Shown: positions 27,192-35,273 of the stretch, piece by piece | Layout: each line of letters opens with the position of its first letter | Position numbering within the stretch: the first letter of the stretch is position 1 | NCBI GenBank assembly: GCA_017645245.1 | Contig: JAGCPG010000126.1 | Coordinates: 1 to 53,116, forward strand | Direction of reading: 5' to 3' | DNA: 53,116 nucleotides | Origin: Bacteroidales bacterium | Lineage (GTDB): Bacteria; Bacteroidota; Bacteroidia; Bacteroidales; F082 | Position numbers and translations under genes: made by a program | Notes under the pieces: generated by a model | Database searches by the model: none | The model's input: only the letters and a program-made list of their open reading frames with translations | What the model was told of the DNA's origin: nothing

Positions 27192-27656
27192 ATGAATGAA
27201 TTATTGACCATATTCCACGGGAGCAATGTTATGGTTGAAACGCCAAAAATCCTTGTCATGGGTTTTTATAAGGATTTCGGCTATGGCTTTTATTGCACCA
27301 ATATTGAGAAACAAGCCCAAAAATGGGCCATCACCAAAAAAGGAGCCAGCATCGTATCCATCTATCAATACCAGCCTAATCCTTCCTTAAAAATCAAGAC
27401 ATTCCCAACCATGACAGAGGAATGGCTTGATTTTGTGATTAATTGCAGACGTGGCATCGCCCATAATTATGACATCGTGGAAGGTCCCATGGCTGACGAC
27501 CAAATCTGGGATTATGTCGAAGACTTGATGGATGGCACGATTACCAGAGAGGCGTTTTGGGTACTTGTAAAATACAAATATCCCACCCATCAAATTGTGT
27601 TCTGTACTCCAGAATCCCTGTCAACACTCAAATTTGAAAGGAGCTACGACCTATGA
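27192..27656 (+). CDS. DUF3990 protein, candidate ADP-ribosyltransferase-like toxin
   Basis: About 154 residues from the ATG at 27192. The features match DUF3990 as I recall it: an IFHGSN start, VETPKI, DFGYGFYCT, a QAQKWA helix, EWLDFV, a GPMADD segment and a C-terminal HQIVFCTPESL. The family has been placed near the ADP-ribosyltransferase fold and often travels with a DUF3791-type partner, in a toxin-antitoxin-like way. An upstream ATG at 27138 would add 18 residues that resemble nothing in the family. The stop overlaps the next start by 4 nt. Toxicity is inference. Confidence 0.7.
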   Translation: MNELLTIFHGSNVMVETPKILVMGFYKDFGYGFYCTNIEKQAQKWAITKKGASIVSIYQYQPNPSLKIKTFPTMTEEWLDFVINCRRGIAHNYDIVEGPMADDQIWDYVEDLMDGTITREAFWVLVKYKYPTHQIVFCTPESLSTLKFERSYDL

Positions 27657-28123
27657 CGAACTTGTATTTCCCCGACGAGGCAATTAAGACGGATGATCTT
27701 TATTTCGTTTGTTATATGATTGAGCGAATTGCAAGACAACTCAAACAACCCAACAAATATGTTGTCAACGCCATGGGTCACGATGAGTTGGTGAAAAAGC
27801 TTTCGCTGGCAGATGTGCTCCACGCCGAAAATCCTTTGGCTGTGACAGCTGATTGGATTGAGGAATACCATTTGCAATCGGGAAAGCACGATGTTACCAA
27901 GGTCAATCCGAACCTTTGCGAAAAGATCCCTACAGCCACTCAGATGGGAAAGGTTTACAAGCGACTGATATTAAGCACTTTGAGCAGCAACGAGGATTAC
28001 GCCGATGGCATCATTCGGGTTTATAACAACCCCATTTGTGAGGACCTCGACAACTACAACGGGAGCGCCTATTACGAGCCTTCGCCCTATATTACAAGAA
28101 GTTATTATGCTGGAGGTTTTTAA
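27653..28123 (+). CDS. DUF3791-like partner of DUF3990
   Basis: A 156-residue acidic, soluble protein coupled to the DUF3990 gene by a 4-nt overlap. It has an N-terminal helical part (DDLYFVCYMIERIA, then NKYVVNAMGHDEL and LSLADVLHAENP). The C-terminal half ends NYNGSAYYEPSPYITRSY. I recall similar proteins beside DUF3990 genes in Bacteroidales, where they are the presumed antitoxin or regulator. The last 17 nt overlap the start of nqrB in another frame, so the pair is built tightly into the operon. No DNA-binding motif is obvious. Confidence 0.6.
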   Translation: MTNLYFPDEAIKTDDLYFVCYMIERIARQLKQPNKYVVNAMGHDELVKKLSLADVLHAENPLAVTADWIEEYHLQSGKHDVTKVNPNLCEKIPTATQMGKVYKRLILSTLSSNEDYADGIIRVYNNPICEDLDNYNGSAYYEPSPYITRSYYAGGF

Positions 28124-29297
28124 AGGCAACATTCGTCGTTTTTTCGACCGACTCAAACCCACCTTCAACGAGGGGGGCAAGCTGTCGTGGCTGGGATCGA
28201 CGTTTGAGGCGTTTGAGACGTTTGCGTTCACACCGAATCGGGTGACCAAGCAGGGTTGCCATGTGCGTGACGCGGTGGATCTGAAACGGGCAATGATCAC
28301 CGTGGTGATCGCCTTGATTCCCGCGATGCTGTTTGGCATGTGGAACATTGGATATCAACATTACAATGCGGTAGCCTCACCTCTCACCTCTCACCTCTCA
28401 ATTCTCACCTGCTTCTGGTTTGGATTCTTGAGAATGTTGCCGCTTTTGGCTGTTTCCTATATCGTCGGCTTGACCATCGAGTTCGCCTTTGCTCAAATAA
28501 GGCATCATCAAGTCAATGAAGGCTTTTTGGTCACGGGATTTCTGATCCCGATGATCGTGCCGGTGACCACGCCGTTGTGGCAATTGGCGCTTGCCACCGC
28601 CTTTGCCGTCATCATTGGCAAGGAGGCCTTTGGCGGCACGGGGATGAACTTCCTCAACCCCGCACTGGTGGCTAGGGCGTTCCTCTTCTTCGCCTACCCC
28701 ACCCGCATGTCGGGTGACAACGTATGGATTGCCAACGACCTCTGGGGTACCGACGCCATCGTTGGAGCTACGCCATTGGGTGAGCTTGCCGCCGGATTAC
28801 AGCCTTCCGCCTCGGCTTTGGATATGTTCATCGGCACCATCCCAGGATCGACTTGTGAAACTTCAACAATTGCGGTCGCACTCGGTGCGACCCTACTACT
28901 GATCACTGGCATCGCCAGTTGGCGCATCATGCTCTCAGTGATGCTGGGCGGCGGCTTGATGGGCCTGGCTTTCAACCTCATCGGGGCCAATGAATACATG
29001 GATTTGCCGTTCTATTACCACTACCTGATGGGCGGCTTTATGTTCGGCGCGGTCTTTATGGCCACCGATCCCGTGACGGCGGCACAGACCAACATCGGAA
29101 AGTGGATCTACGGACTGCTCATCGGCATCTTTGCCGTAATGCTCCGTGTGGTCAACCCGGCCTATCCCGAAGGCATGATGCTCAGCATCTTGCTCATGAA
29201 CTGCTTCGCACCGCTAATTGACCATTGCGTGATCGCACGCAATATCAAGATGCGCCAAAAAAGGGCACAAGTTAAACCTAAAGCCACCACAAGATGA
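28107..29297 (+). CDS. nqrB: Na+-translocating NADH:quinone reductase subunit B
   Basis: A 396-residue membrane subunit of Nqr. The N-terminal cytoplasmic part ends HVRDAVDLKR, followed by about ten membrane spans. IVGATPLG (about 218) contains the Thr expected to bind FMN covalently. The first ATG that keeps the conserved N-terminus is at 28107, inside the preceding gene. After the first span (about 90-102) the loop is replaced by SPLTSHLSILT, encoded by a heptamer array. The stop overlaps nqrC by 4 nt. Confidence 0.93.
   Translation: MLEVFKGNIRRFFDRLKPTFNEGGKLSWLGSTFEAFETFAFTPNRVTKQGCHVRDAVDLKRAMITVVIALIPAMLFGMWNIGYQHYNAVASPLTSHLSILTCFWFGFLRMLPLLAVSYIVGLTIEFAFAQIRHHQVNEGFLVTGFLIPMIVPVTTPLWQLALATAFAVIIGKEAFGGTGMNFLNPALVARAFLFFAYPTRMSGDNVWIANDLWGTDAIVGATPLGELAAGLQPSASALDMFIGTIPGSTCETSTIAVALGATLLLITGIASWRIMLSVMLGGGLMGLAFNLIGANEYMDLPFYYHYLMGGFMFGAVFMATDPVTAAQTNIGKWIYGLLIGIFAVMLRVVNPAYPEGMMLSILLMNCFAPLIDHCVIARNIKMRQKRAQVKPKATTR
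28376..28410 (+). repeat. heptamer array in nqrB
   Basis: Five tandem 7-mers (35 bp): CTCACCT three times, CTCAATT, CTCACCT. The array is in frame in the loop between the first two predicted membrane spans of NqrB. Confidence 0.92.
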
Positions 29298-29824
29298 AGA
29301 GAGACATCAACAGCAACGGCTATATCTTCTTATACATCAGCATCTTAACAGTGGTGGTAGCGGTGCTGTTGACCGGTTCGTCGTTATGGCTCCAGCCTTA
29401 TCAACAGCGAAACAAAGAAAACGAAAAACGCGTAAAAATACTCGAAGCGGCAGGCGTTGGGGAAAATGGAAAGATTGAGTTGATTGAAGGCGAGCACCCC
29501 ATTTATCTCGTCAACGACTCCATCAGCGTGGTACCCATGCAGGGCAAGGGCCTTTGGGGTCCCATCTCAGGCTATATCGCCATTGCGCCCGACGGCAAAA
29601 CCATCGTCGGCGCCAACTTCGACCATAAATCTGAAACCCCCGGACTGGGCGGTGAGATCACTACGGAGAAGTTCCAAAGCCAGTTCAAGGGAAAACAGAT
29701 CGCGAGCGACGGCTATTACATCCCCGTGGAATTCGACGCCATCACGGGAGCTACCAAGACTTCGAATGGCGTTAAAGATATGATTGACAATACGATGCAA
29801 CAGTACTATTGGCATGAACCATAA
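29294..29824 (+). CDS. nqrC: Na+-translocating NADH:quinone reductase subunit C
   Basis: A 176-residue NqrC with one N-terminal membrane span (about 10-33) and a periplasmic FMN-binding domain. The TGAT motif (ITGATKTSNGV, about 154-164) holds the Thr for covalent FMN. It appears short: about 30 residues separate the segment after the span from GLWGPISGYIA, fewer than in the NqrC proteins I recall (above 200 residues). The frame is open and the flavin site is kept, so it is probably functional. It overlaps nqrB by 4 nt and nqrD by 11 nt. Confidence 0.9.
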   Translation: MKRDINSNGYIFLYISILTVVVAVLLTGSSLWLQPYQQRNKENEKRVKILEAAGVGENGKIELIEGEHPIYLVNDSISVVPMQGKGLWGPISGYIAIAPDGKTIVGANFDHKSETPGLGGEITTEKFQSQFKGKQIASDGYYIPVEFDAITGATKTSNGVKDMIDNTMQQYYWHEP

Positions 29825-30419
29825 AAAGCTCCTCATAGAACCCCTGCGCAAAGCGAATCCCGTCACCGTGCTGGTGCTGGGCATCTGCTCATGCCTGGCG
29901 GTGACCGCCCAGCTGAAGCCCGCCTTGGTAATGGGTGCCTCGGTGACGGTGGTGACGGCGCTTTCCAACTTCATCATCTCGCTGTTGCGCAAAGGCATCC
30001 CCAACCGCATCCGCATCATCGTCCAACTGGTGGTGGTGGCCACTTTGGTCATCCTGATTGACCAATTCCTGAAGGCTTTCGCCTACGACGTCAGCAAGCG
30101 GCTTTCGGTGTATGTGGGCTTGATCATCACCAACTGCATCATCATGGGTCGGTTGGAGGCATTCGCCCTATCGCACGGCCCTTGGGAGTCGTTCCTCGAC
30201 GGCTTGGGCAACGGCTTGGGTTACAGCTTAATCCTCGTCATCGTGGCCTTCTTCCGCGAATTGCTCGGCTCTGGAACCCTGTTAGGCTATCAAGTCATCC
30301 CGCAGTCGTTCTATGAGGCTGGTTATCAAAACAATGGACTGATGATATTGCCACCAATGGCCTTGATCATCATCGGCATCATCATATGGATTAACAACCG
30401 TAAAACCGAATCGAAATGA
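29814..30419 (+). CDS. nqrD: Na+-translocating NADH:quinone reductase subunit D
   Basis: A 201-residue integral membrane subunit with about six spans, including the conserved CSCLAVTAQLKPALVMG and TNCIIMGRLEAFA segments. These carry Cys residues that, with NqrE, hold the intramembrane iron-sulfur centre. The start at ATG 29814 gives MNHKKLLIEPL, the usual beginning; an upstream in-frame ATG at 29784 lies inside nqrC. Its stop overlaps the nqrE start by 4 nt. Confidence 0.95.
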   Translation: MNHKKLLIEPLRKANPVTVLVLGICSCLAVTAQLKPALVMGASVTVVTALSNFIISLLRKGIPNRIRIIVQLVVVATLVILIDQFLKAFAYDVSKRLSVYVGLIITNCIIMGRLEAFALSHGPWESFLDGLGNGLGYSLILVIVAFFRELLGSGTLLGYQVIPQSFYEAGYQNNGLMILPPMALIIIGIIIWINNRKTESK

Positions 30420-31030
30420 GCTTGTTCAACCTTTTCTTAAAATCGGTTTTCCTTGACAACATGATCTTCGCCTATTTCCTAGGCATGTGCTCCTATTTGG
30501 CCGTGTCGAAAACAGTGAAGACCAGTGCGGGTTTGGGTTTGGCGGTGACGTTCGTGTTGGTGGTTACAGTTCCCGTCAACTATCTGGTTAACAAATACTT
30601 GTTGGCTCCCGGGGCGCTGGCTTGGATCAATCCGAGTTGGGCTTCGCTCGATTTGAGTTTCCTCACCTATATCATATTCATCGCCATCATCGCGGCCATC
30701 GTGCAGATTTTGGAGATGATCATCGAGACTTTCACGCCTGCGTTACATTCCGCCTTGGGCATCTTCCTGCCTTTGATCGCTGTGAATTGTGCCATCCTGG
30801 GCTGCTCGCTCTTCATGCAGGAGCGCGGCTTCAGCAACGTAGGCGAAGCGGCGGTGTTCGGACTTGGCTCGGGTATCGGCTGGCTGTTGGCCATTGTGGC
30901 CATTGCCGCCATCCGCGAAAAACTGCGTTATTCCAAGATTCCAAAAGGTCTTGATGGCGTAGGAATTTCATTCATTATCACCGGCTTGATGGGAATCGCC
31001 TTCATGGCGTTCATGGGCATAAAACTATAG
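30416..31030 (+). CDS. nqrE: Na+-translocating NADH:quinone reductase subunit E
   Basis: A 204-residue membrane subunit, paralogous to NqrD, with about six spans. The FLGMCSYLAVSKTVKTSAGLG and NCAILGCSLFMQERGF segments contain the conserved Cys positions of the NqrD/NqrE iron-sulfur site. It is distinguished from RnfA by operon context. It is 3 bp upstream of nqrF. Confidence 0.95.
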   Translation: MSLFNLFLKSVFLDNMIFAYFLGMCSYLAVSKTVKTSAGLGLAVTFVLVVTVPVNYLVNKYLLAPGALAWINPSWASLDLSFLTYIIFIAIIAAIVQILEMIIETFTPALHSALGIFLPLIAVNCAILGCSLFMQERGFSNVGEAAVFGLGSGIGWLLAIVAIAAIREKLRYSKIPKGLDGVGISFIITGLMGIAFMAFMGIKL

Positions 31031-31033
31031 GCT

Positions 31034-32347
31034 ATGAGTTTCACTGGCACCTTGATATTGAGTCTCGTCGTTTTTCTGGGCATCATCCTGCTGCTCGTGG
31101 CCTTGCTGCTCTTTGTACGCAACAAGCTGACGCCCAAGGGCAAGGTGACCATCACCATCAACAATGACAAGCAATTGGAAGTGCAGCCTGGCAGTTCGCT
31201 TATGGCCACTTTAGCTGACGAAAAGGTGTTTTTGCCGTCAGCCTGCGGCGGCAAGGGCAACTGCGGACAGTGCAAATGCCGTGTGGTGGAAGGCGGAGGC
31301 ACGATTCTTCCCACCGAAACTGGCTATTTCACCCGAAAGCAGATACAGGACCATTGGCGACTGGGCTGTCAGGTGAAGGTGAAGGAAAACCTGAAGATCA
31401 TTGTACCGCAATCGGTGCTCGACGTCAAGGAATATGAGTGTACGGTAGTCTCAAACCGCAACGTGGCTACCTTTATCAAGGAATTCAAGGTGCGACTTCC
31501 CGAGGGTGCGCACATGGACTTTATCCCAGGCTCCTACGCCCAGATCCGTATCCCGAAGTTCAACCTAAAATATGCCGATTTCGATAAAGAACTCATTGGT
31601 AAAGAATATCTTCCCGCATGGGAGAAGTTTAAGATGTTCGACCTGCGCTGCGTGAACACCGAGCCCACCATCCGAGCCTACTCCATGGCCAACTATCCCG
31701 CCGAGGGTGACGTATTTATGCTCACCGTGCGTATCGCCACACCGCCTTTCAAACCTGACCGTTCTGGCTTCATGAATGTGAATCCTGGCATCGCCTCGTC
31801 CTTCATCTTCTCCCTGAAACCAGGCGATAAAGTCTATATGTCAGGGCCTTTCGGCGAGTTCCACGTGAAAGAACATGATACCTCTCACCTTTCACCTCTC
31901 ACCTCTCACCTCCCAGAGATGGTCTGGATTGGCGGCGGAGCAGGAATGGCACCATTGCGTGCGCAGATTATGCATCTGACTAAAACCCTAAACACCCGCG
32001 ATCGCGAGATGCACTATTTCTACGGTGCAAGGGCTATGAACGAAGTCTTCTACCTGAACGATTTCCGCCAACTTGAAAAGGACTTCCCCAACTTCCATTT
32101 CCATCTGGCTTTGGACCGTCCCGATCCCGCCGCCGACGCAGCTGGCATCCCCTACACAGCGGGCTTTGTGCATCAAGTGATGCTCGACACCTATTTAAAT
32201 CGCCATCCCGCTCCCGAGGACATCGAATACTATATGTGCGGTCCTGGCCCGATGAGCGCCGCCGTAGTCAACATGCTCGACAACTTGGGCGTGCCTTCGG
32301 AGAACATCCTTTACGACGATTTTGGGGGCGACAAACCGAAAGCTTGA
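31034..32347 (+). CDS. nqrF: Na+-translocating NADH:quinone reductase subunit F
   Basis: A 437-residue NADH-oxidising subunit. It has one N-terminal membrane span and a ferredoxin-like 2Fe-2S domain (Cys71, Cys77, Cys80 and a fourth Cys near 114). A ferredoxin-reductase module follows with FAD site RAYSMANYP and NAD site GGGAGMAPLR. Between GPFGEFHVKE and the NAD site it has an added [13 protein letters not shown] segment encoded by heptamer repeats (about 281-294), replacing a short acidic turn in homologues I recall. It is the last gene of the operon. The downstream spacer holds the promoter of the acyl-ACP synthetase gene. Confidence 0.95.
   Translation: MSFTGTLILSLVVFLGIILLLVALLLFVRNKLTPKGKVTITINNDKQLEVQPGSSLMATLADEKVFLPSACGGKGNCGQCKCRVVEGGGTILPTETGYFTRKQIQDHWRLGCQVKVKENLKIIVPQSVLDVKEYECTVVSNRNVATFIKEFKVRLPEGAHMDFIPGSYAQIRIPKFNLKYADFDKELIGKEYLPAWEKFKMFDLRCVNTEPTIRAYSMANYPAEGDVFMLTVRIATPPFKPDRSGFMNVNPGIASSFIFSLKPGDKVYMSGPFGEFHVKEHDTSHLSPLTSHLPEMVWIGGGAGMAPLRAQIMHLTKTLNTRDREMHYFYGARAMNEVFYLNDFRQLEKDFPNFHFHLALDRPDPAADAAGIPYTAGFVHQVMLDTYLNRHPAPEDIEYYMCGPGPMSAAVVNMLDNLGVPSENILYDDFGGDKPKA
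31884..31911 (+). repeat. heptamer array in nqrF
   Basis: Four tandem 7-mers: CTCACCT, TTCACCT, CTCACCT, CTCACCT, preceded by a partial ACCT. The array is in frame, between the FAD and NAD domains of NqrF. Confidence 0.92.
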
Positions 32348-32353
32348 CTTGGA

Positions 32354-32385
32354 TTTGTAAATCGTAAAGATTTTTACTATTTTTG
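32354..32385 (+). promoter_or_regulatory. promoter of the acyl-ACP synthetase operon
   Basis: A -33 TTTG at 32354-32357 and a -7 TATTTTTG at 32378-32385 are separated by 20 bp, the ideal Bacteroidota spacing. This is the best-formed promoter in the window. It rules out an in-frame TTG at 32383 as start of the next gene. Confidence 0.75.
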
Positions 32386-32415
32386 CCTTTTCTTTCTATC
32401 AAAAAATTGAAACAA

Positions 32416-33906
32416 ATGAGCAATTATTTCCCCTCAATGCTTCCTGCCGAAGAGCTCGCGCAGGTGAAGTACATTCCCACACTTCCTGAATTTGTGACTT
32501 GGATTGAGCAGAAATGGGCTGACTTGCCCTGCCTTTCCGACACGGTAAACACCTATTCTTACAAGCAAGTCTGCGACCTTGTAGCCCGCAAACGAGCCCT
32601 GCTCAACGACTTGGGCTTGCAAAAGGGCGACAAGGTGGCCATCCTAGACAACGCAACCGTTGATGCTGTTGAGATGTTCCTCGCCGTCACCTCGGCAGGC
32701 TTGGTTGCCATTAACCTTCCCGCGCAGCTGCCGCCCCAAGCCATCGTGGGCTGCTGCATGAAGTTCGGCGTGAAAGTGCTGGCCGCAGGCAAAGAGTTCA
32801 TGGAAGCCACCAACGGCGCTCCCTGCAAGGTGATCGCCATCACGGATTACGCCGACCACACCGCTCCCGTGGCCACGGTCGACAAGAACGATCCTGCCGC
32901 CATCTTCTTCACGGGTGGTACGACAGGTGCACCCAAAGGCGCCATCTTACCTCATAGAGCATTGATGCGCGGCTCGCTGAACGGCCTTTACGCCCCGGGA
33001 CACCAGCTGGGTTGCCACCGTTACGCCTGCGTTCTGCCGCTCAGCCATGTCTTCGGCTTGATTTACAGCACTTTGTCAGTCCTTTACAAAGGCGGCGCAT
33101 GGTACTCCGCCGGCAACACCAAAGATACCATCGGCAAGCTGCCCGTCATCAGACCTACCATGATGGTGGCTGTCCCTGGCATCTGCGAGATTCTGCTGGG
33201 TCTCGTCAAGATGTACGGTCAGCCTTTCCTCGGCGGTAGCCTCAAGGTCATCATTTCCGGCGCAGCCAACGTACCCCCGAAACTCATCGGTGAGTTCGAC
33301 GCCATGGGCATCCAACTCTTTGCAGGTTACGGCATGACCGAAGGTGCCAACCTCACCACGGGCAACATCGACGTACTGACCAAACCCACTTCGGTCGGCA
33401 AGCTCTATCCCGAACAGGAAGCCAAGGTGGTCGATGGCGAGCTCTGGTTCCGCGGCGACAACGTGTTCCTAGGCTATTACGGCGATCCCGAGAAGACCGC
33501 CGAGACCCTGACACCCGATGGATGGATCAAGACCGGCGACCTCGTGCGTTTCGATGACGAAGGCTACATGTACATCGTTGGCCGCATCAAGAACCTCATC
33601 ATCCTCGCCAACGGCGAAAACATCAGCCCCGAGAGCATCGAAGAACCTTTCTACAAGGACAACCGTCTGCGCGACTGCCTTGTGAAGGAAGACGAGATGG
33701 ACGGCCGTCAGGTGATCGCCATCGAGATCCTGCCCCGCATGGAAGAGTTCGGCAATGCCCCATGGGAAGAGGTGGAAGCCTACTTCAAGGATCTTGTCGG
33801 CCGAGTCAACGCCACGCTGCCCAGCACGCACCAAGTCAGCAAGATCACCGTGCGCAAGGAAGACTTCAAGCGTACCGGAGCCCTGAAAGTATCACGTAAT
33901 CAATAA
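32416..33906 (+). CDS. acyl-CoA/acyl-ACP synthetase (AMP-forming)
   Basis: About 496 residues of the ANL adenylate-forming family. The P-loop-like FTGGTTGAPKG lies near 166. GYGMTEGANL, GELWFRGDNVFLGYYGDPE and the hinge region GDLVRFDDEGYMYIVGRIKNLI follow, with the late catalytic Lys region at the C-terminus (RTGALKVSR). It should activate a fatty acid as acyl-AMP and load it on a thiol. The ACP gene starts 5 bp downstream, so acyl-ACP formation is the likely role, as in ceramide-forming gene sets. ATG 32416 is the start by promoter position. Confidence 0.87.
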   Translation: MSNYFPSMLPAEELAQVKYIPTLPEFVTWIEQKWADLPCLSDTVNTYSYKQVCDLVARKRALLNDLGLQKGDKVAILDNATVDAVEMFLAVTSAGLVAINLPAQLPPQAIVGCCMKFGVKVLAAGKEFMEATNGAPCKVIAITDYADHTAPVATVDKNDPAAIFFTGGTTGAPKGAILPHRALMRGSLNGLYAPGHQLGCHRYACVLPLSHVFGLIYSTLSVLYKGGAWYSAGNTKDTIGKLPVIRPTMMVAVPGICEILLGLVKMYGQPFLGGSLKVIISGAANVPPKLIGEFDAMGIQLFAGYGMTEGANLTTGNIDVLTKPTSVGKLYPEQEAKVVDGELWFRGDNVFLGYYGDPEKTAETLTPDGWIKTGDLVRFDDEGYMYIVGRIKNLIILANGENISPESIEEPFYKDNRLRDCLVKEDEMDGRQVIAIEILPRMEEFGNAPWEEVEAYFKDLVGRVNATLPSTHQVSKITVRKEDFKRTGALKVSRNQ

Positions 33907-33911
33907 GACCT

Positions 33912-34154
33912 ATGCAAAGAGAAGACATATTCAACGGATTGAAAGAAATCCTGACCCTGATCAAACCTTCGATGGACCTATCATCAGTTACTGAAGCATC
34001 GCAACTCGTCCGTGACGTAGGCCTCGACTCGCTGACCATCCTGTTGCTCAGCCTCGCCGTTGAAAACAAGTTCGGATTCAAGTTCGAAGGCCAGCCCAAG
34101 TTCAACACCGTGGGCGAAGTGATTGACTATATCGGTTCACACACAACAAAGTAA
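33912..34154 (+). CDS. acyl carrier protein
   Basis: An 80-residue acyl carrier protein. The phosphopantetheine attachment Ser40 lies in GLDSLTILLL, the usual DSL motif on helix 2. It is acidic and has the expected length. It is a dedicated second ACP by context, placed between an acyl-ACP synthetase and an N-acyltransferase-like gene with gaps of 5 and 3 bp. It probably carries the fatty acyl chain for sphingolipid synthesis rather than serving bulk fatty-acid synthesis. Confidence 0.9.
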   Translation: MQREDIFNGLKEILTLIKPSMDLSSVTEASQLVRDVGLDSLTILLLSLAVENKFGFKFEGQPKFNTVGEVIDYIGSHTTK

Positions 34155-34157
34155 GCT

Positions 34158-35273
34158 ATGGCCATCAACATCGTCAAAGTGGAAAGTCACAAACAGCTGA
34201 AGCGCTTTGTGACTTTCCCGTTGGATCTTTACAAAGACTGTGCAAACTGGGTTCCCGCCTTGGAAGGCGACGAATACGACACCTTCAATCCCGAGAAAAA
34301 CGGCGCCTACGACTTCTGCGAAGCCGATTGTTTCCTGGCCTATCGCGGCAATGAGATCGTGGGACGCGTGGCCGCCATCATCAACCACAAGGCCGATGAT
34401 GAGCAGCATCTCGTTCGCTTCGGATGGCTCGACTTCATCGAAGATGAAGAGGTACTCAAAGCCTTGATCGACACCGTTGCCGGATGGGGTCGCCAACGCG
34501 GACGCACCGAGATGAGAGGCCCTTGGGGCTTCACCGACATGGACAAGGAAGGCCTGCTGGTGGAAGGCTATGAGAACCTCAGCCCGTTCACCTGCCTCTA
34601 CAACTACCCGTATTACGATCCTATGCTCCAGAAACTTGGCTTCACAAAAGACGTAGACTGGACCCAGCGGGTGTTGGAGGTGAGCAGCGAGCTGCCACCC
34701 ATGTTCCAGTTCGCCAACCTGGTCGAAGAACGGTTCCACGTCCACGTGGTCCAGCCCAAGAGCATGAGAGACATGGGCAAGCGCTACGGCATGGAGATCT
34801 TCCACATGTACAACGAGGCCTTTGCCCCCCTGCACGGCTTCTCACCTTTGACCGACAAGCAGATTCAGGCTTACCTGAAGACCTACGTACCCATCCTCGA
34901 CAAGGACTTTGTGGCCTTGGCCGTCAACGATCAGGACAAGCCCGTGGGCTTTGTGTTCTGCGTGCCTTCGCTCTCCAAGGCGGTCAAGAAATCCAATGGA
35001 CGCCTGTTCCCCTTCGGCTTTATCAACATCCTGAAGGCCCTGAAGAAAAACGACACCCTGGAAGCCTTGATCATGGGCGTGATGCCTGATTACCAACAAT
35101 GCGGAATACCGGTGCTGATGTTCAAGTACCTGCATGAAAACTGCATCAAACGGGGCATCACACGCATCATCATGAATCCGCAATTGGAGGAAAACTACAA
35201 GGTGCAGTCGCTCTTCGGGGAATACAAGACCATCCCCTTCATGCGTCGCCGCGCCTACAAGAAAAACGTTTAA
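34158..35273 (+). CDS. GNAT-like N-acyltransferase, candidate ceramide synthase
   Basis: A 371-residue cytoplasmic protein with two GNAT-like halves. Segments such as LDLYKDCANWVPALEGDE, LAYRGNEIVGRVAAI, RGPWGFTDMDKEGLLVEGYE and IMGVMPDYQQCGIPVLMF are typical of a large Bacteroidota acyltransferase-like family I recall but cannot name. Bacterial ceramide synthases characterised in Caulobacter also have a GNAT fold. With an ACP and acyl-ACP synthetase upstream and serine palmitoyltransferase facing it, N-acylation of a sphingoid base is a reasonable guess. The 3' end overlaps the convergent reductase gene by 4 nt. Confidence 0.6.
   Translation: MAINIVKVESHKQLKRFVTFPLDLYKDCANWVPALEGDEYDTFNPEKNGAYDFCEADCFLAYRGNEIVGRVAAIINHKADDEQHLVRFGWLDFIEDEEVLKALIDTVAGWGRQRGRTEMRGPWGFTDMDKEGLLVEGYENLSPFTCLYNYPYYDPMLQKLGFTKDVDWTQRVLEVSSELPPMFQFANLVEERFHVHVVQPKSMRDMGKRYGMEIFHMYNEAFAPLHGFSPLTDKQIQAYLKTYVPILDKDFVALAVNDQDKPVGFVFCVPSLSKAVKKSNGRLFPFGFINILKALKKNDTLEALIMGVMPDYQQCGIPVLMFKYLHENCIKRGITRIIMNPQLEENYKVQSLFGEYKTIPFMRRRAYKKNV

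Noticed and set aside
25712-32347. Rnf complex instead of Nqr
   Set aside because: NqrA, NqrB with its GATPLG flavin site and NqrF with ferredoxin plus reductase domains are present in Nqr order. RnfB and RnfC are absent.
34842-34870. Single CTCACCT in the GNAT-like gene as another array
   Set aside because: It is one isolated copy in ordinary coding sequence, with no tandem neighbour.
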